NCBI GenBank assembly: GCA_903933915.1
Contig: CAIZLW010000016.1
Location: forward strand, 1 to 64,000
Length of the DNA stretch: 64,000 nucleotides
Direction of reading: 5' to 3'
Source of the DNA: an uncultured beta proteobacterium
Lineage (GTDB): Bacteria > Pseudomonadota > Gammaproteobacteria > Burkholderiales > SG8-41
In this document: positions 1-8,209 of the stretch, piece by piece
Position numbering within the stretch: position 1 is the stretch's first letter
Layout of the letters: each line of letters opens with the position of its first letter
Made by a program: the position numbers and the translations under genes
The notes under the pieces: generated by a model
What the model was told of the DNA's origin: nothing
What the model saw: only the letters and a program-made list of their open reading frames with translations
Databases searched by the model: none

Positions 1-95
1 AAGTCGCGGGCATCGTGCGTTATCTGTGTACACCGGCGGCGGCGATGATCAGCGGGCAGTTGATCTACGTAGACGGCGGCCAGCAGATGTTCTAA
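1..95 (+). CDS. SDR family oxidoreductase, C-terminal fragment
   Basis: The first 95 bases read in frame from base 3 as the last 30 residues of a short-chain dehydrogenase/reductase, ending at TAA 93-95. The terminal stretch with ISGQLIYVDGG is the usual SDR C-terminal strand-loop (family form: itGq.i.vdGG). The start and catalytic residues lie outside the window, so substrate cannot be judged. It shares no operon with the leftward ABC gene that follows; the two genes converge. Confidence 0.85.
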   Translation, partial: VAGIVRYLCTPAAAMISGQLIYVDGGQQMF

Positions 96-107
96 GGAGC
101 CTGCTGC

Positions 108-161
108 ACGCTGCGAAGCAAGTCCTCTTGGGGGACGCTGCGAAGCGAGTCCTCTTGGGGG
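108..161. repeat. Tandem 27-bp direct repeat, two copies
   Basis: Two adjacent 27-bp units (108-134 and 135-161) differ only at A120 versus G147. Each contains the core GCGAAGC followed by AGTCCTCTTGGGGG. They lie between the converging SDR and ABC genes. The internal GTCC/GGAC could form a small hairpin. No T-run follows, so this is not a clear terminator. Confidence 0.85.
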
Positions 162-224
162 GCGCCGTGCTCCTTACCCTCGCACCGCTCGCTACGGCTC
201 GGACAGGATTGCGGCCGGAATCAC

Positions 225-2006
225 TCAGACCGCTGCACTTTCGTGCATGAACTGCAGCCGCGCCAGATGGGCATACAACCCGTCGGCGCGCAGCAGCTCA
301 TCATGGGTACCGGTGGAATGCAGGTGGCCGCGCTCCAGCACCAGGATGCGGTCGGCGGTGCGCACCGTCGCCAGGCGGTGGGCGATCACCAGCGTGGTTC
401 GGCCACGCGACAGACTCTCCAGAGCAGCCGCGACCTGACGCTCGCTTTCGGCATCCAGCGAACTGGTCGCTTCATCGAGCAGCAGGATCGGCCGGTCGGC
501 GAGCAATGCGCGCGCAATCGACAGCCGCTGGCGCTGGCCGCCGGACAGCCGGACGCCGCGCTCACCGAGTTCGGTATCCATGCCCTGCGGCAAGCGCTCG
601 ATGAATTCAATGGCGTGGGCCGCGGCGCAGGCGGTCCGCACTTCCTCAACGCTCGCGTCAGGCCGGCCGAAGCGCACGTTCTCGGCCACGCTGGCGGCAA
701 AAATCACCGGGTCCTGCGATACCAGTGCGACGGCCTTGCGCAGTTGCAACGGTTCGCAGCGGCGCAGATCGGCGCCGTCGATCATCACGTGCCCCGACTG
801 CGGATCGTAAAAGCGCAGCAGCAGCGCGAAGATCGTGGTTTTGCCCGCACCTGACGGCCCGACCAGCGCAACACGCTCGCCGGGCTGCACCGCAAACGTC
901 AGCCCGGACAACGCCGGCGCATCGGGCCGCGTCGGATAGGCAAAGCCAACATTGTCAAAACGGATTTCACCGCGCGCACGCGAAGCCAGCGCCGTGCGCG
1001 GCTCGCTCACAGTCAGCGCCGATCGCGCGTCGAGCAGTTCCATCAGGCGTTCGGTGGCGCCGGCGGCACGCTGGATTTCGCCCCAGACCTCCGACACTGT
1101 GCCAGCGCCGCTGGCGACGATCCCGGCATAAAACACGAAAGCGGAGAGTTGGCCGGCGGTGAGCCGGCCTTCCAGCACGTCATGGCCGCCGATCCACAGG
1201 ATCACACCGACCGCACAGAACGCGATCAGCATCACCGAGGAGATCAGCCAGGCCTTGACGCGTACGCGTTCGACGCCGGACGCGCAGGCGGCGGCAATCG
1301 CCGCGTCAAAGACCTCCGTGGTCCGCGGTTCATGACCATAAGCCTGCACGGTACGGATTTCATGCATCGCCTCGTCCACCTGCGCCGACACTTCGGCGAC
1401 GCGGTCCTGGTTGCTGCGCGACAGCCGCCGCACGTAACGACCGAGCAGCAGAATGGGAATCAGCGTCGCCGGCACACCGAGCACGATCAGGAACGCCAGC
1501 CGCGGGCTGGTGGTGAACAGCAGCACCAGCGCGCCGATCATCATCAGGCCGTTGCGCAACAGCATCGAAAGGCCGAAGCCGATGACCTGGCGCAACTGCT
1601 CGCTGTCGTTGGTCACGCGCGACACGATGTCGCCGGTGCGCGTGGTGTCGAAGAATGCAGGAGACAGCGTCAGCACATGGGCAAACACCGCACGCCGCAG
1701 GTCGGCAATCACCTGTTCACCCGTGCTCATCATCAGATAAAAACGGGTATAGGTCGAAACAGCGAGCACCACCGCAATCGCAATCACGCCGGCCAGCGCG
1801 GCATTGAGCATCGCCGGATTGCCGCTGCCGAAACCGGAATCGATGACAAAACGCAGGCCCTGGCCCAGCGCCAGCACCGACCCCGATGCCACCAGCAGCG
1901 CCACCAGCGCCACCGTGACGCGCGTGCGATACGGCAGCAGGAAGCGCAGCAGTCTCCGCAGTTGCGCGACATCGCCTTTCGCTGTAACGGTTTCAGCCGC
2001 GTTCAA
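225..2006 (-). CDS. MsbA-like ABC exporter (fused permease and ATPase)
   Basis: A 593-residue half-transporter of the type I ABC exporter (subfamily B) class, expected to work as a homodimer in the inner membrane and export a lipid or hydrophobic compound. Residues 1-330 hold about six transmembrane helices. The C-terminal nucleotide-binding domain has Walker A GPSGAGKTT (about 383-391), signature LSGGQRQRL, Walker B ILLLDEATSSLD and the H-loop AHRL. The start is a TTG with GGAG six bases upstream; no ATG fits the conserved N terminus better. It begins 12 bases after the lipoprotein gene, as last gene of a leftward four-gene run. The family is certain; the substrate is unknown. Confidence 0.93.
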   Translation of the reverse strand: MNAAETVTAKGDVAQLRRLLRFLLPYRTRVTVALVALLVASGSVLALGQGLRFVIDSGFGSGNPAMLNAALAGVIAIAVVLAVSTYTRFYLMMSTGEQVIADLRRAVFAHVLTLSPAFFDTTRTGDIVSRVTNDSEQLRQVIGFGLSMLLRNGLMMIGALVLLFTTSPRLAFLIVLGVPATLIPILLLGRYVRRLSRSNQDRVAEVSAQVDEAMHEIRTVQAYGHEPRTTEVFDAAIAAACASGVERVRVKAWLISSVMLIAFCAVGVILWIGGHDVLEGRLTAGQLSAFVFYAGIVASGAGTVSEVWGEIQRAAGATERLMELLDARSALTVSEPRTALASRARGEIRFDNVGFAYPTRPDAPALSGLTFAVQPGERVALVGPSGAGKTTIFALLLRFYDPQSGHVMIDGADLRRCEPLQLRKAVALVSQDPVIFAASVAENVRFGRPDASVEEVRTACAAAHAIEFIERLPQGMDTELGERGVRLSGGQRQRLSIARALLADRPILLLDEATSSLDAESERQVAAALESLSRGRTTLVIAHRLATVRTADRILVLERGHLHSTGTHDELLRADGLYAHLARLQFMHESAAV

Positions 2007-2018
2007 GGGTCGCTCCGC

Positions 2019-2504
2019 TCAGAACCGCGGCAAGCGCGGCACACGCATGCGCACCCCGAGATGCGCGGCTTCCAGCGTGACCTCTACCGGCTTGATGACG
2101 CCGATTTCGATTTCGTATTCGCCTTCGGCCGGAATAGCGACCAGCAGCATCGGCTGCACCAGCGACGATGGCGGACTGGATGACGCCACCGGCGGCGCCT
2201 CGGTACTGTTGACGTGAAATTCCTCGGCCTTGATCACATCATTGCCGCTGCGCAAGGTCACCCGGTAGGTGTTCCAGCGGCCATGCTCTTCACGCTTACC
2301 CCAGGCGAAATCGGCCAGCATCGTCAAAGCCACCGGACTCATGTCCGGCTTGAGCAGGATACGCACCGGCGCGTAGCCGCCTTCGGCGGTGCGCTGCAAG
2401 GGGATACGCGCGACCTCCTCGCCGCCGATCCAGCCCTCGCATCCTGCAAGTGCCAGCACTGACACCAGCGCGAACGCCGCTACAGCGGGCGCCCGCGCCT
2501 GCAT
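2019..2504 (-). CDS. Putative lipoprotein, unknown function
   Basis: A 161-residue protein with a hydrophobic signal segment ending in the lipobox LALAGC (Cys about 22), so probably lipid-anchored. The rest is beta-rich with no domain I recognise; the middle has short Ser/Pro-rich stretches. Its ATG shares one base with the TGA of the upstream hydrolase gene (TGATG), which implies translational coupling. It sits between that hydrolase and the ABC exporter gene. Function is not assigned. Confidence 0.75.
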   Translation of the reverse strand: MQARAPAVAAFALVSVLALAGCEGWIGGEEVARIPLQRTAEGGYAPVRILLKPDMSPVALTMLADFAWGKREEHGRWNTYRVTLRSGNDVIKAEEFHVNSTEAPPVASSSPPSSLVQPMLLVAIPAEGEYEIEIGVIKPVEVTLEAAHLGVRMRVPRLPRF

Positions 2505-3295
2505 CAGTTTTTCACCTTGGCCAGGAAGTCCAGCATTGCCTTGTTGAATACCGCAGGCTGCTCGACGTTGGACAGATGCGCCGCCGAAGGAATGATCAGC
2601 AATTCGGAACCGCGCAGATTGGCGTGAATCTGGCGCGCCATTTCCGGCGGCGTGCCGTGGTCCTGGTCGCCGACGATGACCAGCGCGGGACAGTTGATCT
2701 CTTTCAGCTGGTCAAGCACGTCGATCTTGGCGATGGCTTCGCAGGAGCCGGCATAACCCGCCACCGGCGTGGTGCGGATGTCGTTGCCGATGCGCGCCTT
2801 CACTGCCGGCTGCGCGTTGAGGAATGGTTCGGTGAACCAGCGCGACAGCGTGCCCTCGACCAGCGCATCCATGCCCTGCGCGCGGGCGATCTTCACGCGG
2901 TCGCCCCACATCTGCTCGGCATTCGGCGGCCGGCGGCTGGTGGTATCGGCGAGGATCATGCTGGTGAACACGCCGGGATATTTCAGCGCATAGGTTTCGC
3001 CGATCATGCCGCCCATCGACAGGCCGATCCAGTGCGAATGTTTGATTCCCAGCGCGGCATACAGGCCGTGCAGGTCGTCGGCCATCTGCTCCAGCGTGTA
3101 GGTCACGTCCGGCGCATCGCTGGCGCCATGGCCGCGGGTGTCGAAGCGCAGCACCTTGTAACCCTTGGACACCAGCAGTTTCGCCTGCTCGTCCCACATC
3201 GACAGGTTGCACGCCAGCGAATGTGACATCGTCACCCACGGGCCTTCGCCCTCGATGACGCAGTTGAGTTCTATGCCGTTGGTTTTGATTTTCAT
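2504..3295 (-). CDS. Alpha/beta hydrolase, 3-oxoadipate enol-lactonase-like
   Basis: A 263-residue alpha/beta hydrolase resembling PcaD, which opens 3-oxoadipate enol-lactone in the beta-ketoadipate pathway. Visible are the nucleophile elbow GLSMGG (Ser93), an acid in IVGDQDHGTP and the His in PSAAHLSN, giving a complete triad; FDTRGHGASD is typical of this subfamily. I chose the ATG at 3295 because GGGAG precedes it by 6 bases; an in-frame extension of 28 residues looks non-coding. The gene follows a Bug protein gene by 22 bases, suggesting lactone or organic-acid catabolism. No other pca gene is adjacent, so PcaD itself is uncertain; a related esterase or haloperoxidase-like hydrolase is possible. 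Confidence 0.85.
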   Translation of the reverse strand: MKIKTNGIELNCVIEGEGPWVTMSHSLACNLSMWDEQAKLLVSKGYKVLRFDTRGHGASDAPDVTYTLEQMADDLHGLYAALGIKHSHWIGLSMGGMIGETYALKYPGVFTSMILADTTSRRPPNAEQMWGDRVKIARAQGMDALVEGTLSRWFTEPFLNAQPAVKARIGNDIRTTPVAGYAGSCEAIAKIDVLDQLKEINCPALVIVGDQDHGTPPEMARQIHANLRGSELLIIPSAAHLSNVEQPAVFNKAMLDFLAKVKN

Positions 3296-3317
3296 GATTT
3301 CTCCCTTATTGCGCCTG

Positions 3318-4304
3318 TTACTGCGCTTTGATGTTGCCGGCGCGGGCCAGCTTGGTGAATGTCGCGATGTCGGATGCAATCAGTTTGTCGAAACCGTCCG
3401 GGGTCGTCGGCGAGGGCTCCAGGCCGATCGGCGCCCAGCGCCGTTTGACATCGTCTTCGCCGAGTATGCGTTTGACCTCGCGGTTGAGTTCGGCAATCAC
3501 CGGTGCCGGCGTTTTGGCGGTGGTCACCAGACCGAACCACAGCACCGCGTCGTAGCCCGGCACGCCGGAATCGGCGATGGTCGGCACATCCGGCAGCAGC
3601 GCATCGCGTTTCAGCGACGACACGCCGAGCGCGAGCAGCTTGCCGTCGCGCACCTGCGGCACGGCATTGGCGATCGGCGCCATGAAAAACTGCACGCGGC
3701 CGGTCATCGCCTCAGCCAGCGCTTCGGGTATGCCCTTGAACGGAATGTGCACGACATCGATTTTCGCCATGCTTTTCAGCAGCTCGCCCGCGAAGTGCGT
3801 GCCGCTGCCGATACCCGCCGACGAAAAGTTCATCGCGCCTGGTTTGGCGCGCGCCGCTGCGAGCAGATCCTTCAGCGAACGAAAACCCGAGGGCGAAACC
3901 ACCAGCACGTATTTCGACACCGCCGACAGCGAAATGCCCATCAGGTCGCGGCGCGCGTCGTACGGCAGCTTTTCGTAAATCGCCGGCGCCACGGCATGCG
4001 CCGAGGACACTGACAGCAGCGTGTAGCCGTCGGGATTCGCCGTCGCCGTCAGGTTGGCGGCAATGGTGCCGCCTGCGCCCGGCCGGTTATCGACGATGAC
4101 CTGCTGCTTGAGTTCTTCGGTCAGTTTCTGCGCGAGATAACGCGCGGTGATGTCAGGGCCGCCGCCGGGCGTGAAGCCGACGAGGATGCGGATCGGCTTG
4201 GTCGGATATTCGCCGGCCGGCGTGGGGCCGCCCTTCTGTGCGGCCTGCGCGACTGCGCACGTCGCCAGCGCAACAACAGCAATGGTTTGCAGCAGCCTCA
4301 TCAT
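3318..4304 (-). CDS. Bug/TctC-family tricarboxylate-binding protein
   Basis: A Bug-family periplasmic solute receptor of about 328 residues: a cleavable signal peptide (ending near AVAQA), then the two-lobed binding fold that in characterised members grips a carboxylated ligand. Family marks seen: KPIRILVGF, VDNRPGAGG, DGYTLL, HIPFKG and LPDVPTIADSG. Two ATGs stand in tandem; GGAGG ends one base before the first and four before the second, so the start is uncertain by one codon. It heads a leftward operon with the PcaD-like hydrolase, lipoprotein and ABC exporter. The family normally works with TctA/TctB permeases, absent from this window. Confidence 0.92.
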   Translation of the reverse strand: MMRLLQTIAVVALATCAVAQAAQKGGPTPAGEYPTKPIRILVGFTPGGGPDITARYLAQKLTEELKQQVIVDNRPGAGGTIAANLTATANPDGYTLLSVSSAHAVAPAIYEKLPYDARRDLMGISLSAVSKYVLVVSPSGFRSLKDLLAAARAKPGAMNFSSAGIGSGTHFAGELLKSMAKIDVVHIPFKGIPEALAEAMTGRVQFFMAPIANAVPQVRDGKLLALGVSSLKRDALLPDVPTIADSGVPGYDAVLWFGLVTTAKTPAPVIAELNREVKRILGEDDVKRRWAPIGLEPSPTTPDGFDKLIASDIATFTKLARAGNIKAQ

Positions 4305-4467
4305 GCCTCCGGACACTTTATGGAATTTTTTGGTGGGGGTTTTGTTAAAAACCCCGGGCCGTGACTATACCAGCCGCCGCCCTGCAATACAGCATGTGGA
4401 CGAGCCTGCATCCACGGTCGCAACAACAGGCGTTCCCCGTTATGCTTGCGGTTCGATTCAGCATCCT

Positions 4468-4491
4468 GGTCATTCGTTGCAACGAATGACC
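4468..4491. promoter_or_regulatory. Perfect 24-bp palindrome, candidate operator
   Basis: Half-site GGTCATTCGTTG is followed at once by its exact reverse complement, with no spacer or mismatch. It lies in the divergent gap between the Bug gene (start 4304) and the SDR gene (start 4589), about 97 bases before the latter. Just downstream, CCCCTC (4502-4507) and GAGGGG (4532-4537) form a second, weaker inverted repeat. The position and symmetry suit a dimeric regulator site. No regulator gene is adjacent, so the binder is unknown. Confidence 0.6.
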
Positions 4492-4588
4492 GCTCTGATC
4501 TCCCCTCACAAGGGAACTCTTGGGTCGGGGAGAGGGGCTAACAACACCAAGCATTTTTTGAAATGCAAACAACCTTGGGATTTCTCCA

Positions 4589-5341
4589 ATGAACACAACG
4601 GCCGAACTCGCCGGCAAAGTCGCTCTGGTTACCGGCGCCGCAAAAAATATCGGGCGCGCCATCGCACTTGAACTCGCCGCAGCGGGGGCAAAGGTGGCAA
4701 TCAACACCCGCGCTTCCCGAGCCGAAGCGGAAGCAGTCGCCGAGGAAATCCGCGCCGCCGGCGGCACAGCCGCGGTGTTCATTGCCGACATCGCTGATGC
4801 AGCCGCAGTACAAAACATGCACACCTCCGTGCAAACCGCACTTTGCCCTGTCGATATCCTCGTACTCAACGCTTCGGTGCGCCGCGAAATTCCATTCACC
4901 GAAATGACCTTCGACGAATGGCGGCAGGTGATGTCGATTTCGCTTGACGGTTCCTTTCATTGCATCAAGGCCGTATTGCCGGGCATGGTGCAGAAAAACC
5001 ACGGCACTATCATCACACTCGCCGGCGACACCGCACTGAGCGGTGCGGTCGGCAAGGTGCACAGCTCATCGGCCAAAAGCGGCCTGGCCGGCATGACGCG
5101 TGCGCTGGCGCGCGAGCTCGGCCCCAAGGGCATCCGCGTCAACTGCATCTCACCCGGCCACTTCAACACCACCCGCGCCAATACCCGTGCAGAACGACCT
5201 GCCGCTTCGAGCCATATTCCGCTCGGCCGTTACGGCGAGTCGAACGAGATTGCCGCAACGGCGCGTTTTCTGTGCAGCCCCGGCGCAGGCTTCATCACCG
5301 GCCAGACCATCCACGTCAACGGCGGCCAGTGGATGCTTTAG
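4589..5341 (+). CDS. Divergent SDR-family protein lacking the catalytic Ser and Tyr
   Basis: A 250-residue Rossmann-fold SDR. The cofactor region is kept (TGAAKNIG near the N terminus, an Asp in IADIAD) and the C terminus ends in the usual ITGQTIHVNGG. The active site is not: where the family has YxxxK this protein has SSSAK with Lys kept and Tyr replaced by Ser. The serine position reads Gly/Ala (TLAGDT), and the helix-4 Asn is Ser (SISLDG). It may be non-catalytic, bind a ligand, or use another chemistry. It is first in a rightward run with a CMD-like protein and a dioxygenase. No strong ribosome site precedes the ATG. Confidence 0.88.
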   Translation: MNTTAELAGKVALVTGAAKNIGRAIALELAAAGAKVAINTRASRAEAEAVAEEIRAAGGTAAVFIADIADAAAVQNMHTSVQTALCPVDILVLNASVRREIPFTEMTFDEWRQVMSISLDGSFHCIKAVLPGMVQKNHGTIITLAGDTALSGAVGKVHSSSAKSGLAGMTRALARELGPKGIRVNCISPGHFNTTRANTRAERPAASSHIPLGRYGESNEIAATARFLCSPGAGFITGQTIHVNGGQWML

Positions 5342-5389
5342 CATCAACAGATTATTCAACAAAAACATATAGTTACCGAGGATTCCCAA

Positions 5390-5965
5390 ATGACCTTCAA
5401 ACACCCCGAACGTTTCCCCGCAATCCCGCCCGAACAATGGAACGAAGAACAGAAAAAAGTCGCCGCGACCATCGCCTCCGGTCCGCGCGGCGAAGTGCGC
5501 GGACCGTTTCTCGCGCTGTTGCGCAGCCCCGGCCTCGCGCACACCGTGCAGCAGGTCGGTGAATACCTGCGCTTCAAATGTCCACTGGACCGGCGCATCG
5601 CCGAAATGTCCACGCTGATGGCCGCCCGCCACTGGACCCAGCAGTACGAATGGCAGTCGCATTACAAACACGCGATGAAGGCGGGACTGAGCCCGGCGAT
5701 TGCGCAAGCCATCGCCGAAGGCCGCCGCCCGACCGGCATGGCCGCCGATGAAGAAGCGCTCTACGACATGCTCACCGAAGTGCTGCACAACCAGAGCGTC
5801 TGCGATGCGACCTACGCACGTGCGCTCGGCGTGTTCGGTGAACAGGGTGTGATCGAACTCGTCGCCATCGCCGGTTATTACGCGATGCTGGCGATGATCC
5901 TCAACGTCGGCCGCAAGGCGCTGCCGGCCGGCCAGCAGCCGATGCTGCCTTGGTTTCCACATTGA
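5390..5965 (+). CDS. Carboxymuconolactone decarboxylase-like protein
   Basis: A 191-residue, mostly helical protein of the CMD/AhpD superfamily. The stretch around LDRRIAEMSTLMAARHWTQ followed by YEWQSHYKHA matches the PcaC-type core, in which Glu and His near the end of that helix are conserved. The CxxC pair of AhpD peroxidases is absent, so a decarboxylase or isomerase-like role fits better than peroxidase. It starts 48 bases after the SDR stop, with CGAGG about 8 bases upstream. With the PcaD-like hydrolase across the divergent gap it hints at ring-cleavage or lactone metabolism, but the true substrate is not readable. Confidence 0.85.
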   Translation: MTFKHPERFPAIPPEQWNEEQKKVAATIASGPRGEVRGPFLALLRSPGLAHTVQQVGEYLRFKCPLDRRIAEMSTLMAARHWTQQYEWQSHYKHAMKAGLSPAIAQAIAEGRRPTGMAADEEALYDMLTEVLHNQSVCDATYARALGVFGEQGVIELVAIAGYYAMLAMILNVGRKALPAGQQPMLPWFPH

Positions 5966-5967
5966 GA

Positions 5968-5996
5968 GCACTGCGGCGCAACATGCGCCGCAGTGC
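5968..5996. other. Strong hairpin after the CMD-like gene, no T-run
   Basis: GCACTGCGGCGCA is followed by ACA and its exact complement, a 13-bp stem beginning three bases after the stop codon. Neither strand has a T-run after it, so it may protect the mRNA 3' end or aid Rho-dependent ending rather than act as an intrinsic terminator. Confidence 0.6.
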
Positions 5997-6062
5997 TTGC
6001 CGCAGGTCATGGACGTGTGATACTAGTTGCGCAGACGGATTTTGTCGGAGGAGAACCGTGCA

Positions 6063-7034
6063 ATGACTGTCGTTGGCGCCGCATCGAACACTGCGCGCAC
6101 CGTGATCAGCGGGCGCATCGGGAATATTGATATCACACCGCTACCCGGCATCATGGGCGCGGAGGTTCGCGGACTCGACCTGCGTCGGCTTGACGACAGC
6201 GGCTTCCGCATCCTGCACCAGGCCTATCTCGATCATTTACTGCTGCTGCTGCGTGGCCAGCAGTTGAGCGACGCCAACATGGTCGAGGTCGCGCGGCGTT
6301 TCGGTGAATTCGAACTGCCCCCGGTAACCGCGCAGCATGTCGCGCACCGCGATGCGCACCCCGAAATCACCGTGGTCGCCAATGTCAGGGTCGATGGTGT
6401 TCCCATCGGCGAACTGGGCGACGGCGAAGTCATCTGGCACAGCGACTATTCGTTCCGGGAAGTGATTGCCGGCATGCGCATGCTGCATGCGCTGGAAGTA
6501 CCGCCTGATGGCGAGGGCGCCAACACCGAGTTCTGCAACATGTATGCGGCTTACGACACGCTGCCTGAAGCGCTCAGGCGCAAAATCCATGGCGCCACCA
6601 TCAAGCATGACACCGCATACGACACCAACAGGAAATTGCGCCGCGGCGCGGTGACCGTCGATGACCCCAGGCTGGGCGACGGACCGGATCATCCAATAGT
6701 CTCCACGCATCCCGAGACCGGTTGCAACAGCCTGTTTCTCGGACGCCGGCCCCGGCATTACGTCAACGGCTGCTCGCTGGAGGAATCAGCGGCATTGCTG
6801 GACGCGCTTTGGGCACATGCAACGCAGCCCCGCTTGCAGATCGCGCACACCTGGCGCCAGGGGGATGTGGTGATGTGGGACAACCGCTGCACGATTCACC
6901 AACGCGGCCCATTCAATCCTGTGGCGCGGCGCGTCATGCACGCGACCCAGGTCAAAGGCCACAAACCTTTTGAAGCGCCGAATGCGGCTCTGCGCCCCGC
7001 CCATCCGCGCGCAGCTTGGCATTCCGGTAGATAA
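6063..7034 (+). CDS. TauD/TfdA-family Fe(II)/2-oxoglutarate dioxygenase
   Basis: A 323-residue oxygenase that should couple 2-oxoglutarate decarboxylation to hydroxylation of a small organic substrate. The iron triad is visible: His126 and Asp128 in WHSDYSF and the distal His279 in NRCTIHQRG; an Arg pair near 289-290 fits the 2-oxoglutarate carboxylate clamp. The ATG at 6063 follows GGAGGAG by 9 bases; an in-frame upstream extension lacks such a site. It sits between the CMD-like gene and a zinc alcohol dehydrogenase. Family members act on taurine, 2,4-D or related ethers and acids; substrate here is open. Confidence 0.93.
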   Translation: MTVVGAASNTARTVISGRIGNIDITPLPGIMGAEVRGLDLRRLDDSGFRILHQAYLDHLLLLLRGQQLSDANMVEVARRFGEFELPPVTAQHVAHRDAHPEITVVANVRVDGVPIGELGDGEVIWHSDYSFREVIAGMRMLHALEVPPDGEGANTEFCNMYAAYDTLPEALRRKIHGATIKHDTAYDTNRKLRRGAVTVDDPRLGDGPDHPIVSTHPETGCNSLFLGRRPRHYVNGCSLEESAALLDALWAHATQPRLQIAHTWRQGDVVMWDNRCTIHQRGPFNPVARRVMHATQVKGHKPFEAPNAALRPAHPRAAWHSGR

Positions 7035-7072
7035 CCGATGTTTCATCAACATTTACTGCATAAACATAATTC

Positions 7073-8110
7073 ATGAAAGCCACGATACTCCACAGCGGCA
7101 GTGACCTGCGCTATGAAACTGTGCCCGACCCGACACCCGGACCGCGCGATGCGGTTGTCAAAGTGCATGCCTGCTCGATCTGCGGCTCTGACCTGCACGC
7201 TTTCCACGGCAAGCATCCGCGGCTGACTTTCCCCCGCATCCTCGGTCATGAATTTGCCGGCGAGATCGTGGCGCTCGGGAAGGAACTGCGCGGATTCCAT
7301 GTCGGTCAGCGGGTGTGCTGCGATATCGACTTTGCCTGCGGCGAGTGCGGCCCCTGCCGCAGCGGCCGCGGCAACATCTGCGAAAAGCTGCGCACCATGG
7401 GCTTTGACCGCGACGGCGCCTACGCCGAATATGCGCTGGTGCCTGACTTCAATCTGCACCCGCTACCCGACAATGTCAGTTATGACCAGGCCTCGGTGGT
7501 CCAGGTGCTCGGCATCAGCTACCACGCCGTGGCCCACCGGGTACAGCCCAAACCCGGAGAAAAAATCGCCATCATTGGCGCCGGACCGATCGGACTGGGC
7601 GCAGCGCTGATCGCTCAACTGATGGGTGCGGAAGTCACCATCACCGACATCCTCGATTATCGTCTCGCCAAAGCGCATGAACTCGGCATCGCATCCTCGA
7701 TCAATGCCCGAAATGCCGACATGCGGGCGCAGGCGCTTGCGCTCACTGCCGGCAACGGTTTCGACAAAGTGGTCGAATGCGTTGGCGGCCTGCAGGAACG
7801 CACCGTCACCGATGCCGTGAGCATGGTCAAACGCGGCGGACAGATCACGGTCATCGGTACTTTCCCCGAAAACAAGGCAACGATTCCCATCGCATATATC
7901 AAGGACCGGGAAATCGACCTTAATTTCTCGCGCGGCAATTTCCTGGCGTTCAGACCCTGCCTAGAACTCGTGGGCAGCGGCAAGATCAACCCTGATCTTT
8001 ATATCAGTCACCGTTTCCCGTTAAACCGCGCCGAGGATGCGCTCAAGCTGCTCGAAGCGCGCAACGTCGAAGCGCACAAGATCGTTTTGCATCCGCAGGA
8101 AACGGCTTGA
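7073..8110 (+). CDS. Zinc-dependent alcohol dehydrogenase (MDR family)
   Basis: A 345-residue medium-chain dehydrogenase, akin to sorbitol and threonine dehydrogenases, oxidising a secondary alcohol or polyol with NAD(P). Catalytic zinc ligands Cys37 and His59-Glu60 are present, as is the full structural zinc set Cys89, Cys92, Cys95 and Cys103. The Rossmann motif IGAGPIGLGAALIA lies in the middle. No clear ribosome site precedes the ATG; the upstream 38 bases are AT-rich. It follows the dioxygenase closely and precedes a Bug receptor, so it could oxidise the hydroxylated product; that link is inference. Confidence 0.92.
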   Translation: MKATILHSGSDLRYETVPDPTPGPRDAVVKVHACSICGSDLHAFHGKHPRLTFPRILGHEFAGEIVALGKELRGFHVGQRVCCDIDFACGECGPCRSGRGNICEKLRTMGFDRDGAYAEYALVPDFNLHPLPDNVSYDQASVVQVLGISYHAVAHRVQPKPGEKIAIIGAGPIGLGAALIAQLMGAEVTITDILDYRLAKAHELGIASSINARNADMRAQALALTAGNGFDKVVECVGGLQERTVTDAVSMVKRGGQITVIGTFPENKATIPIAYIKDREIDLNFSRGNFLAFRPCLELVGSGKINPDLYISHRFPLNRAEDALKLLEARNVEAHKIVLHPQETA

Positions 8111-8209
8111 ACCTTGGCATGCAAGCCGTCGCAATGAAAGCATCAAAGCACTGCCCGACCCAGCTGACAAATCCGAAAAAACAGAAAATACGTTAGGGGA
8201 GGATATCCA

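Noticed and set aside
4441-4500. Possible tRNA because of GGTTCGATTC followed by palindromic bases
   Set aside because: No acceptor stem, anticodon arm or CCA end can be folded around it.
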